NCBI GenBank assembly: GCA_031272545.1
Contig: JAISTP010000055.1
Span: 1-35,562 of the forward strand
DNA from: Bacilli bacterium
GTDB lineage: Bacteria > Bacillota_I > Bacilli_A > JAJDGJ01
DNA: 35,562 bases
Reading direction: 5' to 3'
Shown here in pieces: positions 15,721-24,619 of the stretch (within the stretch, counting starts at the first letter, position 1; each line of letters begins with the position of its first letter). A model generated the notes under the pieces. It worked only from the letters and a program-made list of their open reading frames with translations. It ran no database searches and was not told the DNA's origin. The position numbers were made by a program, and so were the translations under genes.

Positions 15721-18237
15721 TTAATTTTTAACTAACTCAATATCTTCTTGTGATGTATTATCATTATCATCACCAGAATCTAAAGCATCAACAACTGAAA
15801 TGGTAGAAACTTTAGCATCATCATTAACATTTACTAATTTAACGCCCATAGTAGCACGACCTTTAATACCAACTTGTTCAATAGGGAAACGAATTATAAT
15901 ACCATCACTAGTAACTAAGATAATATCTTGTGTTATATTAGCAACAGCTTTAAGACACATTAGATCACCATTCTTTTCAGTAATCTTTAAAGTAATAACT
16001 CCTTGTGTTCCACGATTAGATTTACGATAGTCTTCATAATCAGAAAGTTTACCATAACCTTTTTCTGAAACAACTAATAATTTTTTACCTTCACTTGAAG
16101 TAGTCATACCAATAACATAAGCATCATTAGGAAGTTTCATTGCTTTAACACCAGCAGCTGCACGGCCCATTGCTCTAATTTTTGTTTCATCAAATCGCAC
16201 TAATTTACCTTTATTAGAAGCAATAAAGATATCTTCATCACCATTAGTAATATTAACTTGGACTAATTCATCATCTTCTCTAAGATTAATTGCTTTTTTA
16301 CCATTAGATTGAATTCTTTCAAATTCACTAAGATTAACTCTTTTCGCAATACCTTTCTTGGTAATAAAGAATAAATAACGATTATCACTAAACTCTTTAA
16401 CAGGTAAGATAGTTTTTATTGTTTCATCACTATCAATTTTTAAGATATTAACAATTGGTAAGCCTTTTGCTGTTCTACTTGCTTCTGGAATTTGATATGC
16501 TTTTATACGATAAACTTTTCCTAAATTAGAGAAAGCTAAAATATAATCATGTGTTGACATAGTAATCATTTGATCAACATCATCGCCATCTTTTGTAGCC
16601 ATACCTTTAACACCACGTCCACCTCTATTTTGTAAACGATAAGTATTTTCAGGCAATCTTTTTACATAACCAATATTAGTCATAGTGATAATAACATTTT
16701 CTTCTGGTATTAAATCTTCATCTTCTAAATCAAAACCACCAGAAATAATATTAGTTCTTCTTTTATCACCGTATTTATTTTTTACTTCAGTTAAATCTTC
16801 TACAATAATATTAAGTACTCTTTCAGAATGAGATAGAATATCTTTATAATCAGCGATAGCTAATTCTTTTTCATTTAACTCATTTTCTAATTCTTCAATC
16901 GCAAGACCAGTTAATCTTCTTAATTGCATATCTAAAATAGCTTGTGATTGAATATCATCTAATCCAAATTCTTCTTGCATTGTCATTTTAGCTTCACTAG
17001 CTGTATGAGAACCTCTAATTATTTCAATGAAACGATCAAGATTATCAACCGCTGTTTTAAATCCTCTTAAAATATGAGCTCTTTCTTCAGCTTTCTTTAA
17101 ACGATATCTTGTTCTTCTTTCAATTACATCAATTTGATGTTGAACATAATATTTAATTAAATCTTTTAAATTTAGTAATTCAGGTCTACCATTAACTAAA
17201 GCTAAATTATTAATACTAAAAGAAGATTGTAAAGGAGTCATTTTATATAATTGATTTAAAACTACTTCCGCATTAACATCCTTTTTTAATCCAATAACAA
17301 TTCTAACTCCATTACCATCAGAATAATCTTCAACAGAATCAATATCAGAAATAATTTTATTACTACTTAAATCTTCAATTTTAACCAATAAAGAAGAGGT
17401 ATTTAGTCCATAAGGAATTTGTGTAACTACTATTTGTTTTTTTCCATGAGCTTTTTCTTCAATATCACAAACAGCACGCATTACAACTCTTCCTTTACCT
17501 GTTTCGTAGGCTTGTCTAATTCCAGAATATCCTAAAATAGTTGCTCCCGTTGGAAAATCAGGCCCAGTAATATATTTTTCATTTAACTCGGCAATAGTAA
17601 TATCAGGATTATGAATATAAGCTAAAATACCATCGATAACTTCACTTAAATTATGAGGAGCCATATTAGTAGCCATACCAACAGCAATACCCATAGACCC
17701 ATTAACTAATAAATTAGGGAAACGACTTGGCAATACCACAGGTTCCATTTCATCTTCAGAGAAATTAGGCATAAAATCAACAGTATCTTCATTGATATCT
17801 GACATTAATAAAGAAGCATAATTTGACATTTTAGCTTCAGTATAACGTTGCGCAGCAGCTCCAAATCCACCAATAGATCCAAAATTACCTTGTGAACTTA
17901 CTAATGGATAACGATAATTCCATGCTTGAGCCATTCTAACCATAGCTTCATAAACTGAACTATCACCATGAGGATGATAATTACCAATTACAACCCCAAC
18001 TATTTTCGCGGACTTAACTGTTTTACCATTAGGACGAAAGCCTTCTTTATCCATCGCATAAACAATACGACGATGAACTGGTTTAAGACCATCCCTAACA
18101 TCAGGTAAAGCACGAGAAACAATTACAGACATTGAATAAGCTAGAAATGATTCTCTCATTTCCTTGGAAATATTAACATCAACTATTTTATCGTAATTTT
18201 CCGATGTTAAATTATCATTTATATTATTTTCTTCCAT
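15721..18237 (-). CDS. gyrA: DNA gyrase subunit A
   Basis: The breakage-reunion subunit of DNA gyrase, which introduces negative supercoils as an A2B2 complex with GyrB. The catalytic Tyr132 lies in QRYTEAKM. The quinolone region reads HPHGDSSVYEAMVRMAQ, with Ser93 and Glu97 at the E. coli 83 and 87 positions, the quinolone-susceptible type. A GyrA-box (QNRGGRGVKG) marks the C-terminal DNA-wrapping domain and separates it from ParC. The 838-residue length is normal, with an acidic tail. The segment before the Tyr is unusual: GSIGGFGAAAQ where GSIDGDxAAAM is near-invariant. RBS AGGAGG; 10 bp after gyrB, last gene of the yaaA-recF-gyrB-gyrA operon. Confidence 0.97.
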   Translation of the reverse strand: MEENNINDNLTSENYDKIVDVNISKEMRESFLAYSMSVIVSRALPDVRDGLKPVHRRIVYAMDKEGFRPNGKTVKSAKIVGVVIGNYHPHGDSSVYEAMVRMAQAWNYRYPLVSSQGNFGSIGGFGAAAQRYTEAKMSNYASLLMSDINEDTVDFMPNFSEDEMEPVVLPSRFPNLLVNGSMGIAVGMATNMAPHNLSEVIDGILAYIHNPDITIAELNEKYITGPDFPTGATILGYSGIRQAYETGKGRVVMRAVCDIEEKAHGKKQIVVTQIPYGLNTSSLLVKIEDLSSNKIISDIDSVEDYSDGNGVRIVIGLKKDVNAEVVLNQLYKMTPLQSSFSINNLALVNGRPELLNLKDLIKYYVQHQIDVIERRTRYRLKKAEERAHILRGFKTAVDNLDRFIEIIRGSHTASEAKMTMQEEFGLDDIQSQAILDMQLRRLTGLAIEELENELNEKELAIADYKDILSHSERVLNIIVEDLTEVKNKYGDKRRTNIISGGFDLEDEDLIPEENVIITMTNIGYVKRLPENTYRLQNRGGRGVKGMATKDGDDVDQMITMSTHDYILAFSNLGKVYRIKAYQIPEASRTAKGLPIVNILKIDSDETIKTILPVKEFSDNRYLFFITKKGIAKRVNLSEFERIQSNGKKAINLREDDELVQVNITNGDEDIFIASNKGKLVRFDETKIRAMGRAAAGVKAMKLPNDAYVIGMTTSSEGKKLLVVSEKGYGKLSDYEDYRKSNRGTQGVITLKITEKNGDLMCLKAVANITQDIILVTSDGIIIRFPIEQVGIKGRATMGVKLVNVNDDAKVSTISVVDALDSGDDNDNTSQEDIELVKN

Positions 18238-18247
18238 GTGCTACCTC

Positions 18248-20221
18248 CTAAATATCTAAATTAGTTACATAATGAGCATTAGTTTGAATAAAATCTTTAC
18301 GAGGTCCAACTTCCTCACCCATTAACATAGTAAACACTTCATTAGCTTCTTCAGCATCATTAATTTCAACTCTTACTAAAACACGATTATTAGGATCCAT
18401 GGTAGTATCTCTTAATTCTGTCCAATCCATTTCTCCTAAACCCTTGTTACGAGTTATTTCATAATTACCATTAAGTTCATTTTTAATTTTATTTAAAGCT
18501 TCATCATCTTGTGCAAATATTTTTTCTTTACCTTTAGTTACTTTATATAAAGGTGGTTGTGCAATATATAAATAACCATTTAATATTAATTCAGGCATAA
18601 AACGATAAAAGAAAGTTAATAATAAAGTAGTTATATGTGAACCATCAACATCCGCATCAGTCATTATAATAATTTTATGATAACGAGCTTTATCAATATC
18701 AAATTGATCATGAATTCCAGTTCCTAATGCTGTAATCATTGATCTAATTTCTTCATTACCATAGATTTTATCAATACGAGCTTTTTCTACATTTAAAATC
18801 TTACCTCTTAAAGGTAGAATAGCTTGTGTTTTATTATCACGGCCATCGCAAGCACTACCACCTGCAGAATCCCCTTCGACAATAAATAATTCACATTCTT
18901 CTGCATTTTTGCTAATACAATCAGTTAATTTACCAGGTAAAGAATTACTTTTTGAAGCACCTTTACGAGACACATCTCTAGCTTTTTCAGAGGCAATACG
19001 AGCTGATTGAGCCGTAATACATTTATCAATAATTATCTTTGCAACGCTAGGGTTTTCATATAAGAAATCCTTTAATGTAATACCAAATATTTTAGAAACA
19101 ATTTTTCTAGCCTCTGAATTACTTAATTTAGATTTAGTTTGTCCTTCATAAATAGGATTGGGATGCTTAATAGATATAACAGCTGTTAATCCTTCCCAAG
19201 TATCAGCTTGCGACAAACTATCATCTTTAGATTTTAATAAATTATTATCTTTAGCATATGCATTTAGAACACGACGCAATGCTTCTTTAAATCCATCGAC
19301 ATGAGTACCATCTCCTGTAGTATTAATATTATTACAATAACTTAATATTTTACTGTTATAACCATTATTATAATTCATAGCAATTTCTACAACGACATTA
19401 GCTTCTCTTAAAGAACCATCAGGATTAGGAATAGAAATATTTTCTATTCCTTCACTATAAATCATTTCATCAAATAAGGCATGATTATCATCTTTCTTAT
19501 TAATAAAATTAACATATTCTTTAATACCACCATCATATTTAAACTCTTCATACACTTCAGTTCGCTCATCTTTAATCGTTAACTTCAATCCTTTAGTAAG
19601 AAAAGCCATTTGTCTAATACGACGTTGTAAAGTTTCAAAATCAAAAGTAGTTGTATCTTTAAAAATTTCAGGATCAGGTTTAAATTTAACTTCAGTTCCA
19701 GTAAAATCATATCCAGAATCGGCAATATTAAGAGGTACTACTGTCTTACCACCATCTTCAAATCTAATATAATGACGATTACCATCACGATAAACATTAA
19801 CTTCCAAATATTCACATAAGAAATTAACAACAGTAGCTCCTACACCATGTAATCCTCCAGAAGTATTATAAACTTTACTATCAAACTTACCACCAGCATG
19901 TAAAACAGTAAATACTGTTTCAATAGTAGATAAACCAGTATCTTCATTTATTCCTGTTGGAATACCACGTCCATTATCTTTTACGATAATAGCATTATCT
20001 GTAGTAATAGTTAAATTAATTTCATTACAATAACCAGCTAAAGCTTCATCAATAGAATTATCTATAATTTCCCATACTAAATGATGTAACCCTTTTTCAG
20101 TAGTTGCTCCAATATACATTCCAGGACGTAAACGAACAGCTTCTCGATCCTCCAAAGCATGAATATCATCATCACTATAATTATCGACATTTAATAATTC
20201 TTTATTATTGTCCAAACTCAT
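18248..20221 (-). CDS. gyrB: DNA gyrase subunit B
   Basis: The ATPase subunit of gyrase. GHKL ATP-site motifs are visible: EIIDNSIDEALAG, DNGRGIPTG and GGLHGVGATVVN. The TOPRIM domain holds EGDSAGGSA, PLRGKILNVEKA and the metal-binding TDADVDGSHI. I chose the ATG at 20221 (657 residues): AAAGGG lies nine bases upstream, while the longer frame to 20248 only reads into recF. It overlaps recF by 17 bp and precedes gyrA by 10 bp. ParE is an alternative on sequence alone, but position after recF and before gyrA makes GyrB the natural call. Confidence 0.96.
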   Translation of the reverse strand: MSLDNNKELLNVDNYSDDDIHALEDREAVRLRPGMYIGATTEKGLHHLVWEIIDNSIDEALAGYCNEINLTITTDNAIIVKDNGRGIPTGINEDTGLSTIETVFTVLHAGGKFDSKVYNTSGGLHGVGATVVNFLCEYLEVNVYRDGNRHYIRFEDGGKTVVPLNIADSGYDFTGTEVKFKPDPEIFKDTTTFDFETLQRRIRQMAFLTKGLKLTIKDERTEVYEEFKYDGGIKEYVNFINKKDDNHALFDEMIYSEGIENISIPNPDGSLREANVVVEIAMNYNNGYNSKILSYCNNINTTGDGTHVDGFKEALRRVLNAYAKDNNLLKSKDDSLSQADTWEGLTAVISIKHPNPIYEGQTKSKLSNSEARKIVSKIFGITLKDFLYENPSVAKIIIDKCITAQSARIASEKARDVSRKGASKSNSLPGKLTDCISKNAEECELFIVEGDSAGGSACDGRDNKTQAILPLRGKILNVEKARIDKIYGNEEIRSMITALGTGIHDQFDIDKARYHKIIIMTDADVDGSHITTLLLTFFYRFMPELILNGYLYIAQPPLYKVTKGKEKIFAQDDEALNKIKNELNGNYEITRNKGLGEMDWTELRDTTMDPNNRVLVRVEINDAEEANEVFTMLMGEEVGPRKDFIQTNAHYVTNLDI

Positions 20222-21305
20222 CTGCATCAACCCTTTCACAATTTCCATTTTCTACTTTATATATATAACTATTTTTAATAACTTCTTTATTTATACCTTC
20301 AAGATTAGTTGTCGTAATAAATGTTTGAATATTATTATTTAATAGCTTAAATAGATTTTCTTGTCTTTTAAGATCTAATTCTGCTAAAACATCATCTAAT
20401 AAAAAAATAGGATAATCTTTTGTAATTAAATAAATATATTCTAATAAAGCTAATTTTAATGCTAAAATAATTGATTTTTGTTCACCTTGCGATCCATAAT
20501 CTCTAACTTCTTTATTATTTAATAAAAAAATAAAATCATCACGATGAATTCCTACATTACTTTGCATTGTTTTTAAATCTTTATTTCTATTATTAATAAT
20601 TAACATCTCACATAGTTCATAATCATCCATAAAATTAGATTGATACTTAATATTAACTAACTTATCACTACAAGATATTTTTAAATAATATTTATTAACT
20701 AAAGGTTCTAAATGACTAATAAATTTCTTTCTTATTTGATAAATAATATGCCCATATTTAAGCATTTGTTTATCATAAACATCTAAAATTTTACTTTCAA
20801 TATTATTATTTTTTAAATATATATTTCTTTGTTTTAATAAATAATAATACTTTGCTAGACTATCAAAATATTCATTATCAATTTTAGATAATTCAATATC
20901 AATTAACTTACGACGATTACCAGGCATTCCCTTAATTAAATTAAGATCATCAGGAATAAAAATAATAATATTTAACAATCCAAAAATTTCTTTTAAAGTT
21001 TTAATTTTTTTATTATTTAATAATAATTCTTTCTTTTTATTTTCATAAGAAAATAATAAATCATAAGTATAATCATTTTTAATAAAACTAGCTTTTAAGA
21101 CAAAACCATCTTTATCAAAATTAACTAAATCATTAATATTATTTGTTTTAAAACTTTTAGTAAGTGATAATAAATATAATGCTTCCAAAATATTAGTCTT
21201 ACCTTGAGCATTATCTCCAACAAAAATATTACATTTATCATAAAAAAACAATTCCTGAAAAACAAGATTTCTAAAATTTAGAATTTTTAATGATTGATAA
21301 ATCAT
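20205..21305 (-). CDS. recF: DNA replication and repair protein RecF
   Basis: An SMC-like ATPase that loads RecA at single-strand gaps with RecO and RecR. Walker A is GDNAQGKTNILEAL (from about residue 30), the ABC-type signature is SQGEQKSIILALKL and Walker B is PIFLLDDVLAELD. The 366-residue length is normal. The start overlaps the yaaA stop by one base (TAATG), and the end overlaps gyrB by 17 bp. This is the classical Bacillus-type origin order. Confidence 0.97.
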   Translation of the reverse strand: MIYQSLKILNFRNLVFQELFFYDKCNIFVGDNAQGKTNILEALYLLSLTKSFKTNNINDLVNFDKDGFVLKASFIKNDYTYDLLFSYENKKKELLLNNKKIKTLKEIFGLLNIIIFIPDDLNLIKGMPGNRRKLIDIELSKIDNEYFDSLAKYYYLLKQRNIYLKNNNIESKILDVYDKQMLKYGHIIYQIRKKFISHLEPLVNKYYLKISCSDKLVNIKYQSNFMDDYELCEMLIINNRNKDLKTMQSNVGIHRDDFIFLLNNKEVRDYGSQGEQKSIILALKLALLEYIYLITKDYPIFLLDDVLAELDLKRQENLFKLLNNNIQTFITTTNLEGINKEVIKNSYIYKVENGNCERVDADEFGQ

Positions 21306-21511
21306 TATTTAATAATAAATAAATTATCATTGATATTAATAGTATCATCAATGAATAATTTACGTCCTCTTCTCTTTTCTAATTCATCATTTACATAAAC
21401 ATCATTTTCAATTAAAAAATATTTTGCTTGTCCTCCAGAACTAATAAAACTTTCTAATTTAAGCAATTGTTGTAAAGTAATATAATCTTGATTAATCTTA
21501 ATTGTTTTCAT
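21305..21511 (-). CDS. yaaA: S4-domain RNA-binding protein YaaA
   Basis: A 68-residue S4-domain protein always found between dnaN and recF in Firmicutes. The visible pattern ITLQQLLKLESFISSGGQAK, with VYVNDELEKRRGRKL, is typical of the family; it is thought to act on ribosomes or RNA, but its role is not settled. Its start is close to an extended -10 promoter (21529-21557) and its RBS is weak (AGAGTGAT). It is first gene of the yaaA-recF-gyrB-gyrA operon. Confidence 0.93.
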   Translation of the reverse strand: MKTIKINQDYITLQQLLKLESFISSGGQAKYFLIENDVYVNDELEKRRGRKLFIDDTININDNLFIIK

Positions 21512-21528
21512 ATATTTATCACTCTAAA

Positions 21529-21557
21529 ATTATACCATAAAATAAGGAAAAAAACAA
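21529..21557 (-). promoter_or_regulatory. Promoter of the yaaA-recF-gyrB-gyrA operon
   Basis: On the minus strand an extended -10, TGG-TATAAT (hexamer 21529-21534), is 17 bp from a -35-like TTGTTT (21552-21557). The leader to the yaaA ATG is only about 10-12 nt. Confidence 0.75.
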
Positions 21558-21586
21558 AAATACATATTAGTGTTATTTATAGATTA

Positions 21587-21615
21587 ATTAATAAAAAAAA
21601 GAGCCTAAGCTCTTT
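21587..21615 (-). terminator. Terminator of the dnaA-dnaN operon
   Basis: On the minus strand AAAGAGC-TTAG-GCTCTTT (21598-21615) is followed by a run of eight T. It lies directly after the dnaN stop and separates dnaAN from yaaA. Confidence 0.88.
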
Positions 21616-21619
21616 AAAT

Positions 21620-22735
21620 TTAAAATGGATTTTTAACTGGTAATATTAATTGAATTAATGAATCATCATCTTCATTAACAATAATAATTGGATTCATATT
21701 GCCATTAAATTGAAATTTAATATTATCATTTTTAAATGCATTTAATGCATCAGTAACATATTTAGAATTAAAAGAAATCTTAATATTGTTACCAATATAA
21801 CTTAGATAATCTAACTCTTCATTAAAGTCCCCTACTTCTTTATTTTTAGAAGATAAAGTTAAAACATTATCATTTTTTTCTAAGTTAACTGTAAAGTTTT
21901 GTGTATTAATTGATAGTACATTAGATCTATCTAAAGCATCTTTAATAACTTTTTTATCAATAACTAAAGTACTTTCAAAATTATTAGGTATTAAATTAGA
22001 AGTTTGAGGATAAGATCCTTTAATTAAACGAGATATAACTACTGTACTATCAATTTCAAATAATAATCTTTGTTCTTCAATATATACATCAACATTATTA
22101 TCTTCATTTTGATATGAAACTAATTTATTTACTTCATTTAAACATTTACCAGGAACAATAATATTAAAGTTTAAATTTTCATTTATATGAAATGACTTTT
22201 TAGCTAATCTAAAACTATCAGTAGCAGTACAAGTTAATAAATTATTTTCACAAATCATATTAACTCCAGTTAATTGTGGTCTAATCACTTCATTAGAAAC
22301 CGCAAAACATGTTTCATTAATAATATCAATAATATCACTTTTACTAAATTTAAGTAATTCACCTTTATGATTAAAATCTATAGTAGGAAATTGATTAGCA
22401 TCAACTCCATTAATTTTATATTCTAATTTACCTGCTTTTAATAAAAGTAATTCATTATTTATTAATTCAAAATCAATAAATTCATCATTAATTTTAGCAA
22501 TCGTAGATTCAATAAACTTAGGAAGAATAATTTTACCATCTTCTAGCACTTCAATATTATCATTAATAGTAGTTTTTATAGTTATTTCAGTATCACTACC
22601 AATTAAACTAAGTTTATTATCAGATACATCAAAATAAATACCATTAAGTGCTAAAACTGGAGATTTAGCATTAATGACATGACTTACTTTTCTTATAGCA
22701 TTAGCTAATTCATTTTTTTTAATTTTAAATTTCAT
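21620..22735 (-). CDS. dnaN: DNA polymerase III sliding clamp (beta subunit)
   Basis: The homodimeric ring that tethers DNA polymerase III to the template and docks repair and regulatory partners through clamp-binding motifs. The 371-residue length fits. It starts MKFKIKKNELANAIRKVSHVI, shows the three-domain repeat pattern (SRLIKGSYPQ, FNSKYVTDAL) and ends LILPVKNP, as in beta clamps. RBS GGGAGG precedes the ATG. It lies downstream of dnaA across a 141-bp gap holding DnaA boxes and an AT-rich stretch. Confidence 0.97.
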   Translation of the reverse strand: MKFKIKKNELANAIRKVSHVINAKSPVLALNGIYFDVSDNKLSLIGSDTEITIKTTINDNIEVLEDGKIILPKFIESTIAKINDEFIDFELINNELLLLKAGKLEYKINGVDANQFPTIDFNHKGELLKFSKSDIIDIINETCFAVSNEVIRPQLTGVNMICENNLLTCTATDSFRLAKKSFHINENLNFNIIVPGKCLNEVNKLVSYQNEDNNVDVYIEEQRLLFEIDSTVVISRLIKGSYPQTSNLIPNNFESTLVIDKKVIKDALDRSNVLSINTQNFTVNLEKNDNVLTLSSKNKEVGDFNEELDYLSYIGNNIKISFNSKYVTDALNAFKNDNIKFQFNGNMNPIIIVNEDDDSLIQLILPVKNPF

Positions 22736-22876
22736 TAAAATACCTCCCTGGTATTATTATTTATATTATATAAAAATAATAATAATAATACAAATAAATA
22801 TCGTGGAAAACACACAACATTCCTTTTAATTACTAAATTATACTTGTGGATAAGTATGTGGATAAATTGTTGATAA
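22736..22876 (-). other. oriC: dnaA-dnaN intergenic origin half: DnaA boxes and AT-rich unwinding region
   Basis: Two perfect DnaA boxes (TGTGGATAA at 22845-22853 and 22857-22865) and one with a single mismatch (TGTTGATAA, 22868-22876) abut the dnaA stop. Next comes an AT-only, trinucleotide-periodic tract at about 22751-22800 (TAT/TTA repeats in the dnaA sense), a good candidate for the duplex unwinding element. This mirrors the B. subtilis incC-DUE layout. Confidence 0.85.
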
Positions 22877-24238
22877 CTAAGTAGTTTTACACAATTTAGT
22901 AATTTCAGAAATGGCGACTTTAAAATCATTATCATTAGCTTCAATTTTCTTTTTCACAAAATTAAAACTTGACATAATTGTAGAATGATCTCGATTACCA
23001 TATAATTTACCTATTTTTTCATATGGAGTTTCTAATAAAATACGGTCTAAATATATTGCTATATGACGAGGAATAACTATTTTATTGACTCGAGATTTAC
23101 TTGTTATTTGAGATTTAGATAAATTATAGTAATTACAAACACATTCTTGAATTAATTCACTAGTTAATTCTTTATTTTGATAATCAAAATTAAAATCTTT
23201 AAAAGTTTGATGAATAATTTTTAAATCAATTAAATTACTTTCAGAATTAATTAATTGAAACAATAATGTTCTTAAAGCACCTTCTAATTCACGAACATCT
23301 TTAGAAAAATGAGTCGCAATAAATTTTAAAGCTTCATCAGAAATAATAGCTTCACCAGTTTCATCAAAAAAAGATAATTTATTTTTTAAAATATTAATAC
23401 TAGTTTCAAAATTAGGTGGAGTTATTGATATTGATAAACCTTGATTAAAACGTGAAACTAAACGATTGGTTAAACCGTTTAATTTACTAGGATTAACATC
23501 AGCAGTAATAACAACTTGTTTATTGTGATTAAATAAATTATTGTAAATATTAAAGAACATTTCATTAGTTTTTTCTTTTTTTTGTAAGAATTGAATATCA
23601 TCAATTAATAATACATCTAAATTACGATATTTATTATTAAAATAATCATTATTTTCAGTACTAGGTTCTCGACTTAAAAATAAATAATCACTTAAGAATT
23701 CATCACTAGTAACATAAAGAATACGCATATTAGGTTTATTTTTAACAATACTATTACCTATTGAATGCATTAAATGAGTTTTACCTAAACCAGAATCACC
23801 ATATAAAAAAAGAGGATTAAAAATATTACCAGGATTAGTAGAAGCTGCGATAGCTGCTTTATAAGCTTGTTCATTTGAAGGACCTACAACAAATGATTCA
23901 AAAGTTAGATCTTTCTTTAAATTAGTTAATGGTACATTTAAATTATTACTTTGTATATCATCATTATCATTTTTTTCTTTATTTAGATCATCGGCTAAAA
24001 TAAAGTTTAATTTAAAATTTGATTCAGTTATTATATTAAAATTATCTTCAATAAAATCTCTATTTGTATTTAGGTATTCTCTTGCCAGATAATCTTCGAC
24101 AATAATATTAACAATATTGTTGTTTACATCATTAAAAAAAGTATTTTTATAATAAGCATTAAATGCTATATCATCACCAAGTTCTTTTTTTATTAATTCA
24201 AGTGTATTTGTCCAAACTTGCGACAAGTTACTAGTCAT
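22877..24238 (-). CDS. dnaA: Chromosomal replication initiator DnaA
   Basis: An AAA+ initiator that binds DnaA boxes and melts oriC. Domain I (residues 1-80) begins VWTNTLELIKKEL. A short linker is followed by the AAA+ domain with Walker A GDSGLGKT (147-154), Walker B LLIDD (210-214) and sensor RLVSRFNQG. Domain IV contains the DNA-binding helix-turn-helix with RHIAIYLDRIL and GNRDHST. The last motif normally reads RDHTTVxH; here the trailing His is replaced (STIMSSF). Length 453 is usual. RBS AAGGTGAG. DnaA boxes overlap its upstream region, so autoregulation is likely. Confidence 0.98.
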   Translation of the reverse strand: MTSNLSQVWTNTLELIKKELGDDIAFNAYYKNTFFNDVNNNIVNIIVEDYLAREYLNTNRDFIEDNFNIITESNFKLNFILADDLNKEKNDNDDIQSNNLNVPLTNLKKDLTFESFVVGPSNEQAYKAAIAASTNPGNIFNPLFLYGDSGLGKTHLMHSIGNSIVKNKPNMRILYVTSDEFLSDYLFLSREPSTENNDYFNNKYRNLDVLLIDDIQFLQKKEKTNEMFFNIYNNLFNHNKQVVITADVNPSKLNGLTNRLVSRFNQGLSISITPPNFETSINILKNKLSFFDETGEAIISDEALKFIATHFSKDVRELEGALRTLLFQLINSESNLIDLKIIHQTFKDFNFDYQNKELTSELIQECVCNYYNLSKSQITSKSRVNKIVIPRHIAIYLDRILLETPYEKIGKLYGNRDHSTIMSSFNFVKKKIEANDNDFKVAISEITKLCKTT

Positions 24239-24619
24239 ATTTTCTCACCTTCTTTATCTAGTGAAAATATTATATATTAATCCACAATAAAAAACTATAA
24301 AAATGTTTAAATGAAAAAATTATCCACTAAATTATCCACAATAAATTAAGTGAAATATTCAATAATTTACTAGTTATCCACATAATTAAAAAAAAGTTGT
24401 CCACATAGTTAACAACTATTATCCACATTTCCACATTAAATTGTGGATATAAAATAATTAATAAATAGTTATCCACTAAAATTGTGGATAACTATAAACA
24501 ATTTATTAAGAAAATAAAGCTAATTTAAACAGTTATCCACAGTTTCCACAATCTAATTATAAACAAATCAACAACAATAATAGTTTTAAACAATTTAGAT
24601 ATGGAGTATAATAAAAAAC
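24239..24619. other. oriC: Replication origin oriC, upstream DnaA-box cluster
   Basis: This 381-bp gap between divergent dnaA and mfd contains five perfect TTATCCACA boxes: 24332-24340, 24374-24382, 24419-24427, 24483-24491 (reverse) and 24533-24541. Five one-mismatch boxes lie at 24278-24286, 24320-24328, 24397-24405, 24442-24450 (reverse) and 24469-24477. A dnaA -10 (TATAAT, 24269-24274 complement) sits beside the first near-box. Gene orientation switches here, as expected at a bidirectional origin. Confidence 0.95.
24603..24619 (+). promoter_or_regulatory. -10 element immediately before the mfd start
   Basis: TATAAT at 24607-24612 lies only 7 bp before the mfd ATG, so a transcript from it would start at or one base before the ATG (leaderless). 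A GGAG at 24603-24606 is 13 bp from the ATG, an awkwardly long RBS spacing. There is no good -35. Confidence 0.35.

Noticed and set aside
22735-22944. A 69-codon minus-strand frame between dnaN and dnaA
   Set aside because: It overlaps the dnaA 3' end and covers the DnaA boxes and AT-rich tract; no RBS or motif.
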